Source of the DNA: Streptomyces katrae | Lineage (GTDB): Bacteria; Actinomycetota; Actinomycetes; Streptomycetales; Streptomycetaceae | Assembly (NCBI RefSeq): GCF_002028425.1 | Contig: NZ_CP020042.1 | Span: 5,183,560-5,247,559, forward strand | Direction: 5' to 3' | DNA: 64,000 nt | Shown: positions 8,329 to 16,105 of the stretch, in pieces | How the letters are laid out: each line of letters begins with the position of its first letter | Numbering within the stretch: the stretch's first letter is position 1 | Translations under genes and position numbers: made by a program | Notes under the pieces: model-generated | What the model was told of the DNA's origin: nothing | The model's input: the letters and a program-made list of their open reading frames with translations, nothing else | The model's database searches: none

Positions 8329-9285
8329 GTGACTGACAAGATCGACAAGGGTCCGGCAGACGCCACTCCGCCGGCCGGGCCCGGCGCCTCGGGCACCACC
8401 CCCTACGAGGCCATCAAGGCAATCCCCGTACGGCACTACGGCCGCTGGATCAGCGCCGTCGTCGTGGCCGTGGTGCTCGCGTGGCTCGTCTACGCCTTCT
8501 CCCAGGGCAAGATCATCTGGGCGACGGTCGGCGACAAGCTCTTCGACTCCTCGGTCCTCGCCGGCCTCGGCAACACCGTCATCATCAGCATCACCTCGAT
8601 GGCGCTGGGCCTCGTGCTCGGCATCCTCTTCGCGGTGATGCGCCTCTCGAAGAACCCGGTCACCAGCTTCGTGTCCTGGCTCTACATCTGGTTCTTCCGC
8701 GGCACCCCGGTCTACGTCCAGCTGCTGGTCTGGTTCAGCCTCCCGCTGATCTTCCAGTACATCAACCTCGGTCCGATCTACAAGAACGAGACCGTCGACG
8801 TCATGACCCCGTTCATGGTGGCCCTCCTGGGCCTCGGCCTGAACGAGGGCGCCTACATGGCGGAGATCGTCCGGGCGGGCATCCAGTCCGTCGACGAGGG
8901 CCAGTCCGAGGCCTCCCACGCGCTGGGCATGACCCAGACGCAGACCATGCGCCGCGTCGTGCTCCCGCAGGCCATGCGCGTGATCATCCCGCCGACCGGC
9001 AACGAGTTCATCAACATGCTGAAGACCTCCTCCCTGGTCTCGGCGGTCCAGTACACCGAACTCCTGCGGGCCAGCTCCAACATCGGCAGCACCGCCGGCG
9101 CGGTCATCGAGATGTACTTCGTCGCCTCCATCTGGTACCTGGCCCTGACCAGCGTCTTCAGCGTCGGCCAGTACTACCTGGAGCGCCGCTACGCCCGCGG
9201 CGCGCAGCGCACCCTGCCGCCCACGCCGTTCGAGCGGCTGAAGGCCAACCTGAACATGTTCCGCCGTACGGAGGTCGCGCGATGA
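8329..9285 (+). CDS. Amino-acid ABC transporter permease
   Basis: 318 residues with about five to six transmembrane segments. It opens with a soluble N-terminus (about 45 residues) and then the HisM/GlnP-type core. The coupling loop that contacts the ATPase is visible as [24 protein letters not shown]. The C-terminus is a long soluble tail. GTG start with GAAGGG upstream. Many glutamate systems have two permeases (GluC, GluD); here only one is present, so it probably works as a homodimer. The stop overlaps the ATPase start by four bases. Confidence 0.9.
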   Translation: MTDKIDKGPADATPPAGPGASGTTPYEAIKAIPVRHYGRWISAVVVAVVLAWLVYAFSQGKIIWATVGDKLFDSSVLAGLGNTVIISITSMALGLVLGILFAVMRLSKNPVTSFVSWLYIWFFRGTPVYVQLLVWFSLPLIFQYINLGPIYKNETVDVMTPFMVALLGLGLNEGAYMAEIVRAGIQSVDEGQSEASHALGMTQTQTMRRVVLPQAMRVIIPPTGNEFINMLKTSSLVSAVQYTELLRASSNIGSTAGAVIEMYFVASIWYLALTSVFSVGQYYLERRYARGAQRTLPPTPFERLKANLNMFRRTEVAR

Positions 9286-10058
9286 CCGCCAAGACCGCTC
9301 AGCCGATGGTCAAGGCCGAAGGCGTCCACAAGTCGTACGGCGCCGCCCACATCCTGCGGGGCATCGACCTGGAGGTCGCCCCCCGAGAGGTGTTCTGCCT
9401 GGTCGGCCCGTCCGGCTCCGGCAAGTCCACCTTCCTGCGCTGCATCAACCACCTGGAGCGCATCAACGCCGGCCGGCTCTCGGTCGACGGCCAGCTGGTG
9501 GGCTACAAGCAGAAGGGCGACAAGCTCTACGAGCTGAAGGACAGCGAGGTCGCGGCCCAGCGCCGGGACATCGGCATGGTCTTCCAGCGCTTCAACCTCT
9601 TCCCGCACATGACGGCCATAGAGAACGTCATGGAAGCCCCGGTCATGGTCAAGGGCGAGTCCAAGGCGGTGGCCCGCGAGCGCGCGGTCAAGCTCCTGGA
9701 CCGGGTCGGCCTCGGCGACAAGGGCGGGAACTACCCGACCCAGCTCTCCGGCGGCCAGCAGCAGCGCGTGGCGATCGCCCGCGCGCTGGCCATGGAGCCG
9801 AAGCTGATGCTCTTCGACGAGCCCACCTCGGCCCTCGACCCCGAGCTGGTCGGCGACGTCCTCGACGTCATGCGCGACCTGGCCGAGTCGGGCATGACCA
9901 TGATCGTGGTGACCCACGAGATGGGCTTCGCCCGCGAGGTCGGCGACAACCTCGTCTTCATGGACGGCGGCGTCGTGGTCGAGTCCGGCCACCCGCGCGA
10001 GGTGCTGGGCAACCCGCAGCACGACCGCACCAAGGCGTTCCTGTCCAAGGTGCTGTAG
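9282..10058 (+). CDS. Amino-acid ABC transporter ATP-binding protein
   Basis: 258 residues. Walker [11 protein letters not shown]-loop VFQRFNLF, signature LSGGQQQR, Walker [15 protein letters not shown] and the switch histidine in VVTHEMGF are all intact. It is the GlnQ/GluA-type energising subunit on the cytoplasmic face. The ATGA overlap with the permease gives translational coupling. Transcription should stop at the strong hairpin just downstream. Confidence 0.93.
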   Translation: MTAKTAQPMVKAEGVHKSYGAAHILRGIDLEVAPREVFCLVGPSGSGKSTFLRCINHLERINAGRLSVDGQLVGYKQKGDKLYELKDSEVAAQRRDIGMVFQRFNLFPHMTAIENVMEAPVMVKGESKAVARERAVKLLDRVGLGDKGGNYPTQLSGGQQQRVAIARALAMEPKLMLFDEPTSALDPELVGDVLDVMRDLAESGMTMIVVTHEMGFAREVGDNLVFMDGGVVVESGHPREVLGNPQHDRTKAFLSKVL

Positions 10059-10076
10059 CCGCGCGGCGGTGACACG

Positions 10077-10118
10077 GCGCGAAGGGGCGGTACGGAGGTC
10101 CGTACCGCCCCTTCGCGC
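10077..10118. terminator. Bidirectional terminator
   Basis: A perfect 20-bp inverted repeat (10077-10096 with 10099-10118) separates the convergent ABC operon and the methyltransferase gene. It should serve both. Confidence 0.85.
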
Positions 10119-10130
10119 TGCCGCCGGAAT

Positions 10131-10904
10131 TTACTGCTTCAGACCTAGGACCAGCGCGTCCGAGGGGGAGCGCCAGACCGTACGGGCCTCCGCGAAGCCG
10201 GCTTCCCGCAGGGTGCGGGCGTGCCAGAACTCGTCGGGGGTGTCCCCGTCGGCGTGCTCTCCGTAGATCGCGAAACGGGCCTTCGTCGGCTCGGCCAGCA
10301 CCGGGTCGGCGGCGGCCAGGGCCCACCAGTCGCGCCAGTCCAGGATCCCGGCCGCCTTCGCCCGGTCCATCCCGGCGTGCCGCTGGGCCCGGTCGGCGGC
10401 GTTGATCAGCGGGGTCGAGGCGTCGGGCATGTGGTCGGCGTTCATGAACACCCCGCCCGGGCGGACCAGCGGCGCGATCTGGCCGTAGAGGACCGCCAGC
10501 TCCTCGCTGTGCAGCCAGTGCAGGGCCGTGGCGGTCAGCACCGCGTCGTAGGAGTCGTACGGGAGCGCGGCGCGCCAGTCGGGGTCCTTGAGGTCGGCGG
10601 TGACGAAGGTGACCCGGTCGTCGCCCGCGAAGTGGCCCCGGGCGATCGTCAGCAGGGCGGGGTCGAGATCCAGCCCGGTGCTGCGGGCCTGCGGGAACCT
10701 TTTGAAGAGGCGGTCCGTGATACTTCCCGTACCGCACGCGAGGTCCAGCACCCGGGGGGCGGGGCCGGTCAGCGCCTCGACCATGTCCAGCATCACCCGG
10801 AACCGCTCCTCGCGGTCGGGCATGTACCACTCCTGCTGGCGGTCCCAGCTGTCCTGCCAGGCCTGCCAGTCCGTACCGAACGAGCCAGTCACCGTATCCG
10901 TCAT
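10131..10904 (-). CDS. Class I SAM-dependent methyltransferase
   Basis: 257 residues. Motif I is VLDLACGTGSIT, with the acidic end of strand 2 in GLDLDP and the later motif TATALHWL, typical of small-molecule methyltransferases of the Methyltransf_25/11 type. The ATG at 10904 has GGAGGGG 6 bases upstream; an in-frame ATG at 10919 lies inside that site. Not obviously part of an operon. Substrate cannot be inferred. Confidence 0.85.
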   Translation of the reverse strand: MTDTVTGSFGTDWQAWQDSWDRQQEWYMPDREERFRVMLDMVEALTGPAPRVLDLACGTGSITDRLFKRFPQARSTGLDLDPALLTIARGHFAGDDRVTFVTADLKDPDWRAALPYDSYDAVLTATALHWLHSEELAVLYGQIAPLVRPGGVFMNADHMPDASTPLINAADRAQRHAGMDRAKAAGILDWRDWWALAAADPVLAEPTKARFAIYGEHADGDTPDEFWHARTLREAGFAEARTVWRSPSDALVLGLKQ

Positions 10905-10997
10905 CCCGAACCCCTCCATACGTAATACCCTCGAAGCGAGAGCAGCCGTTACCGGCAGCCGTGACCCGACCTTAACCCGCAGCCGTAAGGACTACAA

Positions 10998-11627
10998 GTG
11001 GAACTGGCCCATTACTCGGACTATGCCGTGCGCCTGGTCAACACCGAGGAGCCGGCCCGCAACAAGGACGCCCTCACCTCGGCGGACGACGTCCGTGCCC
11101 TCTTCGGCCCCAGCACCCAGATGGCCCGCCGCGTCACCGACACCGACGTCACCCGCTTCCGCAACGTCCGCGGCCGGCTCCGCGCCGTCTTCGAGGCCGC
11201 CGACAGCGGCGACCACGTCCTCGCCGTGGACCTGCTGAACTCCCTGCTCATGGAGTTCCCCGTCAGCCCCCAGGTCTCCGGCCACGACCTCGTCGGCCCC
11301 GACGGCCGCCCCGACTGGCACATCCACCTCGCCGACCACCCCTCCAACGCCTCCGCCGGCTACGCCGCCATCGCGTCCTTCGGACTGGCCTTCCACCTCA
11401 CCGAGCACGGCCCCGACCGGCTCGGCCTCTGCCAGGCCCCGCCCTGCCGAAACGCCTACCTCGACACCTCCACCAACCGCTCCCGGCGCTACTGCTCCGA
11501 CCGCTGCGCCACCCGCGCCAACGTCGCCGCCTACCGCGCCCGCAAACGCCTGGAGGCCGAGGAGTCCGCACGCAGCGGCCGCACCGCCGACACCGCCCAG
11601 GACAGCCGGGCCCTCAGCGAACTCTGA
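10998..11627 (+). CDS. CGNR-type zinc-finger regulator
   Basis: 209 residues. The N-terminal ABATE-like region (YAVRLVNTEEP, TRFRNVRGRLRAVFEA) is followed by a C-terminal zinc-finger module LCQAPPCRNAYLD ... RYCSDRCATRANVAAYRARK. The four cysteines are conserved, but the name-giving Cys-Gly-Asn-Arg is Cys-Ala-Thr-Arg here. Such proteins are stress-related transcription factors by family annotation. GTG start with AAGGA upstream. Its last 97 bases overlap the 3' end of the convergent sodX. Confidence 0.85.
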   Translation: MELAHYSDYAVRLVNTEEPARNKDALTSADDVRALFGPSTQMARRVTDTDVTRFRNVRGRLRAVFEAADSGDHVLAVDLLNSLLMEFPVSPQVSGHDLVGPDGRPDWHIHLADHPSNASAGYAAIASFGLAFHLTEHGPDRLGLCQAPPCRNAYLDTSTNRSRRYCSDRCATRANVAAYRARKRLEAEESARSGRTADTAQDSRALSEL

Positions 11628-11950
11628 TGCGCCGCGCGGGGCCGCAGCCGCAGCACGGCCGTCGCCAGCACCAGCTCGTCGGGGACGGCGCCGTAGTCGG
11701 TGCTGTCCCCCGTCTCGTTGAACGGGTTGTCCCCGAGCACCCACCAGCCGCCCGGCCGCCGCTCCGCCGCCCGCTTCACCACCAGCAGGTCCTGCTGCAG
11801 CGGATGCCGGAACACCACCACGTCACCCGGCCGGACCAGCGCCCCGTACCGCACCACCATCCGGTCCCCCGGCAGCAGCGTCGGCACCATCGACGGCCCC
11901 ACCACCTCAGTGATCCCGATGCGCACCCGCGCCCGCCCGCTCTCCGCCAT
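11531..11950 (-). CDS. SodX, nickel-type SOD maturation protease (S26 family)
   Basis: 139 residues. Signal-peptidase-like motifs GPSMVPTLLPGD (catalytic Ser), DVVVFRHP, VKRAAE (catalytic Lys) and LGDNPFNETGDSTDYG are present. It has no membrane anchor, as expected for the cytoplasmic SodX that removes the NiSOD leader. The start at 11950 has GAGGAGG 8 bases upstream. It is divergent from sodN. The last ~35 residues are Ser/Arg/Leu-rich, look unrelated to the family and run antisense into the CGNR gene, suggesting loss of an earlier stop codon. Confidence 0.9.
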   Translation of the reverse strand: MAESGRARVRIGITEVVGPSMVPTLLPGDRMVVRYGALVRPGDVVVFRHPLQQDLLVVKRAAERRPGGWWVLGDNPFNETGDSTDYGAVPDELVLATAVLRLRPRAAHQSSLRARLSWAVSAVRPLRADSSASRRLRAR

Positions 11951-12124
11951 CTGTGGCCTCCTCGTCCCTGCCCGCATGGTGCCGCACGGCCCCGTAGGTT
12001 CGCTCACCCGTCCTCGGCGGAGGCTGGACTTTTGTCCTAAGCCCATGGGGGCGCCCGCGATTTCCGTCTTCTCAGCGAGTAATCTCCACCCTTGAGAAGA
12101 CGATCACGAGGAGGACCCACTCCA

Positions 12125-12520
12125 ATGCTTTCCCGCTTCTTCGCCCCCAAGGTGAAGGTCTCCGCCCACTGCGACCTGCCCTGCGGCGTGTACGACCCGG
12201 CCCAGGCCCGTATCGAGGCCGAGTCCGTCAAGGCCGTCCAGGAGAAGTACCAGGCCAACGAGGACGCGGACTTCCGCGCGCGTGCCATCACCATCAAGGA
12301 GCAGCGCGCCGAGCTCGCGAAGCACCACGTCTCGGTGCTGTGGAGCGACTACTTCAAGCCCCCGCACTTCGAGAAGTACCCCCAGCTGCACACCCTGGTC
12401 AACGACACCCTGAAGGCCCTCTCGGCCGCCAAGGCGTCCAACGACCCGGCGACCGGCGCCAAGGCCCTCGAGCTCATCGCCGAGATCGACCGCATCTTCT
12501 GGGAGACGAAGGCCGCCTGA
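12125..12520 (+). CDS. Nickel superoxide dismutase precursor
   Basis: 131 residues. It dismutates superoxide in the cytoplasm as a homohexamer. The nickel hook HCDLPCGVYDP begins at His15. After removal of the 14-residue leader (MLSRFFAPKVKVSA) that His becomes residue 1, and Cys2/Cys6 bind nickel. The helical rest (KHHVSVLWSDYFKPPHFEKYP, LIAEIDRIFWETKAA) is of family length. The start follows a GAGGAGG-type site. sodX is divergent, 174 bases away. In S. coelicolor sodN is induced by nickel and its 3' UTR yields a small RNA; whether that holds here is open. Confidence 0.95.
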   Translation: MLSRFFAPKVKVSAHCDLPCGVYDPAQARIEAESVKAVQEKYQANEDADFRARAITIKEQRAELAKHHVSVLWSDYFKPPHFEKYPQLHTLVNDTLKALSAAKASNDPATGAKALELIAEIDRIFWETKAA

Positions 12521-12544
12521 TCCAGGCCTTCCCCCGGCACCACC

Positions 12545-12584
12545 ACCGAGGGGCCCGACCGCATGTGCGGCCGGGCCCCTCGGT
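12545..12584. terminator. Terminator after sodN
   Basis: ACCGAGGGGCCCG (12545-12557) pairs with CGGGCCCCTCGGT (12572-12584); the enclosed segment forms a further short stem. It sits between sodN and the convergent DUF6104 gene. Confidence 0.8.
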
Positions 12585-12642
12585 CGTTCCCGCGCCACGG
12601 CGCACGCGCCGGTCAGGGCGCCCGCCGGGGCGGACCAGCGGA

Positions 12643-12828
12643 CTACTCGTCCTCGTCCTCGTCGTCGTCCAGCCGGGCCAGCCAGGTGGCCAGGCGCTCG
12701 ACCGGGACCTCGAAGTCAGGGTTGAGGTCCACGAAGGTGCGGAGCTGCTCGGCGAGCCACTCGAAGGTGACCTCCTCCTCGCCGCGCCGCTTCTCCAGCT
12801 CCTCGATGCCGCGATCGGTGAAGTACAA
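12643..12828 (-). CDS. DUF6104 family protein
   Basis: 61 residues, acidic, starting MYFTDRGIEELEKRRGEEEV and ending in an Asp/Glu run (LDDDEDEDE). Small actinobacterial family of unknown function. The start codon is TTG, with GGAG 7 bases upstream. Convergent with sodN and divergent from the protease gene at 12979. Confidence 0.8.
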   Translation of the reverse strand: MYFTDRGIEELEKRRGEEEVTFEWLAEQLRTFVDLNPDFEVPVERLATWLARLDDDEDEDE

Positions 12829-12978
12829 GTCGGGCTCCGTGCCGTGTAGTGAGTCGGGGGTGTGATGGGGTGTTTCCCGCCAGGATAATCCGGGTCCCCG
12901 GCGACACCTCCCGCCTTCCCGCCCCCGGCGCTAGCGTGGACGGAGCCGATGGGGCGGGCGGGAGAGGGGGGCCTCGGG

Positions 12979-15042
12979 ATGCCGGACGGGCGCACGGGCG
13001 GATCCGCGCGCGCCTTCGAGCTCCTCGAACCCCTGGTCCGGGCCGCCACGGTACGCGTCCACGCGGCCCCCGGCGGGTATGACAGCGCTGGGACCGGACC
13101 CACCTGGGGGAGCGGCTTCTTCATCGCCCCCGGCTGGGTCCTCACGTGTGCGCACGTCGTCGGTGAAGGGGGTGCCGGGGTGCGTCTGGCGGGGCGTGAG
13201 GTCGGCATCAGCTTCTTCCCCGGAGGGGACACCACCGCCACCGGCACGGTCGCCGGGCGGGTGGAATGCGTCCTGCCCGAACGGCTGGACGAACGCCGGC
13301 CCGGGCGGCGGGCCCTGTGGGACCTGCCCGACCTCGCACTGGTCCGCGTCCTGTCACCCGTCACCCACACCTGCGTCTGGCTCACCGAACGGGCCAGACC
13401 CCGCCTCGACGAGGCCGCCTACTTCGGCTGCACCGAAGAACTCGGCATCCGCGAGATCACCGGCCGCACCACCCGGCTGCGCGGCCTCGCCGCGGGCGGC
13501 GCCGCCATCCGCCTCGGCGACGACGACGAGATCGAAGCCGGCATGTCCGGCGGCCCCGTCGTCGACCTGGCGCGCGGGGAGGTCGTCGGAGTGGTCAAGG
13601 CCCGGCGGCACGCCGGCGGCGGCGGGCTCGCCGTGTCCGTGTCCCAGCTGCGGACCCTGCCGATGGCGGCGACCGGCCAGACCGGGCTCTACCGCAGGGT
13701 CATGCAGGCCCACGACCTCTACCATTACGACCGGCACCTGAGCGACCTCGACAGCCGCCGCACCTGGACCGACGTCCACGACCTGCTCTCCGACGGCGAG
13801 AACGACCCCTACGGCGGCCGCGGACGGCTCACCCCCGGCGAGCGCACCACCCTGTGCGGGCTCCTCGCCGAACTGCCGCCGCCCGGCTCCTCGGAAGCCG
13901 TACGGGAACTCGCCGAACAGGCCAGGGGAGAGGAACCGGACACCACCCTCCCCGCCCCCCTCAGCTGGCGCGACGGCCTCGGCCTCCTCCACGACCCGCC
14001 CGGCGCGGGCGGCGAGGCCGCCGCGATGCTCCGCTACGCCACCGGCGTCAGCGTCGCCGACCACCGCGAACCGCCCGCCCCCGGCGCCGACGAGGAGCTG
14101 TGGGACTGGGTACGGGCCACCGCCGAACGCCTGTGGCGGCCGCTGCGCCGGGAACTCGCCGAACACCACGAACGGGGCCTGGCCGAACGGGACCGGCGCC
14201 GCCGGCAGGCCGCCGGACGGGCGGCGCAGGGCCGCACCCGGCAGCCCCAGGGCCTGCCCGCCGGACCCTCCGTGCTGCTGGAGGCCTGGGCGCACGGCTG
14301 GGAGGACGTCTACGACTGGCGGGTGTCGGTCCTGGCCGGCCCCGCCCGCCCCGGCCGGATCACCCCGGTCGCCGCCGGCGTACGGGCCACCCTCGCGGGC
14401 CTGCCCGAGGTACTGCGGGCCCCGCTCGCCGAAGGGTTCCGCCGCTGCGACACCCACGAGACGGCCGCGCTGCTCGAAGTGGCCGTCGCCCCCGAACTGT
14501 TCGGGCTGCCTTTCGACGAGTGGGCCGTCTCGGGCGGCGTCCCCGTCGGAGTGCAGCGGCCCGTCGTCCTGCGCCACGCCGACGCGGCCGGCAGCCCCGC
14601 CGCCCGCGCACGCTGGGCGCGGGTGCAGGCGGGGCCCCTGCTGGACCAGCGCGCCGACTGCTCGCGCGGCCGCCCCCGCATCCCCGCCCCGGGCTGGCTC
14701 CAGGGGCTGCCCGACACCACCGTGCCGGTGCTCTGCCGGGACCCCGCCGCCGAACCGACCCTGGGCGCGCTGCACTCCGTGCGGGACGCCGGCTACGGGG
14801 TCGCGGTGTGCCGGCGCCCCCCGGCCGACCCGTCGGCCTCCTGCGCGCCCTTCCACCGGGGGCTGCGCGAGGAGTTCACCGAGGCGGCCCGCGGCGCGGT
14901 CCTGCCGCAGCGCCTCCAGGCCCTGCGGCAGCGGGCCCACGGGGCGGACCCCGACGCGTACTGGGCGGCCGGGCTGGCCCTCGTGTGGGAGGACCCGGAC
15001 CGTGCCCTGCCGGAGGACGAACCACTGCAGGGGGACCTTTGA
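12979..15042 (+). CDS. Trypsin-like serine protease with VMAP-type C-terminus
   Basis: 687 residues, no signal peptide. Residues ~10-235 are a trypsin-like fold with an apparent full triad: His59 (LTCAHVV), Asp118 (DLPDLALVRV) and Ser190 (GMSGGPVV). The middle (~245-340) is a helical region resembling effector-associated/VMAP middle domains. The C-terminal ~250 residues (WRVSVLAGPARPGRI, LLEVAVAPELFGLPFDEWAV) resemble the vWA-MoxR-associated protein C-terminal domain. In published analyses of such ternary systems the VMAP protein carries the effector or recognition part. The start at 12979 has GAGGGGG upstream. First of eight co-oriented genes; moxR begins 46 bases after its stop. Confidence 0.85.
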   Translation: MPDGRTGGSARAFELLEPLVRAATVRVHAAPGGYDSAGTGPTWGSGFFIAPGWVLTCAHVVGEGGAGVRLAGREVGISFFPGGDTTATGTVAGRVECVLPERLDERRPGRRALWDLPDLALVRVLSPVTHTCVWLTERARPRLDEAAYFGCTEELGIREITGRTTRLRGLAAGGAAIRLGDDDEIEAGMSGGPVVDLARGEVVGVVKARRHAGGGGLAVSVSQLRTLPMAATGQTGLYRRVMQAHDLYHYDRHLSDLDSRRTWTDVHDLLSDGENDPYGGRGRLTPGERTTLCGLLAELPPPGSSEAVRELAEQARGEEPDTTLPAPLSWRDGLGLLHDPPGAGGEAAAMLRYATGVSVADHREPPAPGADEELWDWVRATAERLWRPLRRELAEHHERGLAERDRRRRQAAGRAAQGRTRQPQGLPAGPSVLLEAWAHGWEDVYDWRVSVLAGPARPGRITPVAAGVRATLAGLPEVLRAPLAEGFRRCDTHETAALLEVAVAPELFGLPFDEWAVSGGVPVGVQRPVVLRHADAAGSPAARARWARVQAGPLLDQRADCSRGRPRIPAPGWLQGLPDTTVPVLCRDPAAEPTLGALHSVRDAGYGVAVCRRPPADPSASCAPFHRGLREEFTEAARGAVLPQRLQALRQRAHGADPDAYWAAGLALVWEDPDRALPEDEPLQGDL

Positions 15043-15088
15043 GGCGGGGGCCCGCAGGAGAGCGGCAGCGGTGTGGGAGGGAGCGGCA

Positions 15089-16099
15089 GTGAACGACGAA
15101 TGGCTGATCTACCGGGGAGTCGGCGAGCCCCACGACGGGATCGAGACGCTGCCCGACCCGCCGCCCTGGCGGGACTTCGACGGCGGCCCCGTCGCCGAGC
15201 CCGGCCCGGCGGCCGCGGCCGCCGACGGGAACGTGGCACGGCGGCTCGGCGCCCACCGGCAGGCCGCCGAGCTGCACCGGCCCGAGCCCGAGGAACTGGA
15301 GGCCGTCAACGCCGCCCTCTACCTGCGCCGGCCCCTGCTGGTCACCGGCTACCCCGGCACCGGCAAGTCCACCCTCGCGCACGCCGTCGCGCACGAGCTG
15401 AAACTCGGCCGCGTGCTGCGCTGGCCCGTGGTGTCGCGGACCGTCCTCCAGGAAGGGCTCTACCGCTACGACGCCCTCGCCCGGCTCCAGGACGTACAGA
15501 TCGCCGCGAGCGGGGCGGGAGCGGCGACGGCCCCCGGCATCGGCACGTACATCCGGCTCGGGCCGCTCGGCACCGCCCTGCTGCCCACCGCCCGGCCCCG
15601 CGTCCTGCTCGTCGACGAACTCGACAAGAGCGACATCGACCTGCCCAACGACCTGCTGAACGTCCTGGAGGAAGGCGAGTTCACCCTCCCCGAACTCGAA
15701 CGCGTCGCCGACTCCCAGCCCGAGGTCCAGGTCCTCACCGACGACGGTGCCAAGGCCACCGTCCAGGGCGGCCGGATCCGCTGCCGGGCCTTCCCCTTCA
15801 TCATCCTCACCAGCAACGGCGAACGGGACTTCCCCGCCGCCCTGCTGCGCCGCTGCATCCAGCTGAGACTCGGCCAGCCCGGCGAGAAGCGCCTCGCCAC
15901 CATGGTCCGCGCCCACCTCGGGGAGGAGGCCGCCCGGCTCGGAGCCGACCTGATCCGCGAGTTCCTCAGCCGCTCCCGCTCCGAACTGGTCGCCGCCGAC
16001 CAGCTCCTCAACGCCATCTACCTCACCCACTACGCCTCCCCGCCCAGCCGCGAGGACCTCGCCGACCTCCTCATCCAGCGCCTCGACCGCCCGAGGTGA
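15089..16099 (+). CDS. MoxR-type AAA+ ATPase
   Basis: 336 residues. Walker A GYPGTGKST, Walker B VLLVDELDKSD, sensor-1 FIILTSNGERDFP and the arginine-finger region LLRRCIQLRL are intact. MoxR ATPases act as chaperone-like remodelling motors that partner with vWA proteins, which is the next gene here. The GTG start is preceded by GGGAGGGAG. The stop is 6 bases before the vWA gene, whose ribosome-binding site overlaps this stop. The first ~55 residues (WLIYRGVGEPHDGIETLPDPPPWRDF) resemble extensions of VMAP-associated MoxR proteins. Confidence 0.92.
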   Translation: MNDEWLIYRGVGEPHDGIETLPDPPPWRDFDGGPVAEPGPAAAAADGNVARRLGAHRQAAELHRPEPEELEAVNAALYLRRPLLVTGYPGTGKSTLAHAVAHELKLGRVLRWPVVSRTVLQEGLYRYDALARLQDVQIAASGAGAATAPGIGTYIRLGPLGTALLPTARPRVLLVDELDKSDIDLPNDLLNVLEEGEFTLPELERVADSQPEVQVLTDDGAKATVQGGRIRCRAFPFIILTSNGERDFPAALLRRCIQLRLGQPGEKRLATMVRAHLGEEAARLGADLIREFLSRSRSELVAADQLLNAIYLTHYASPPSREDLADLLIQRLDRPR

Positions 16100-16105
16100 G
16101 CCCCG

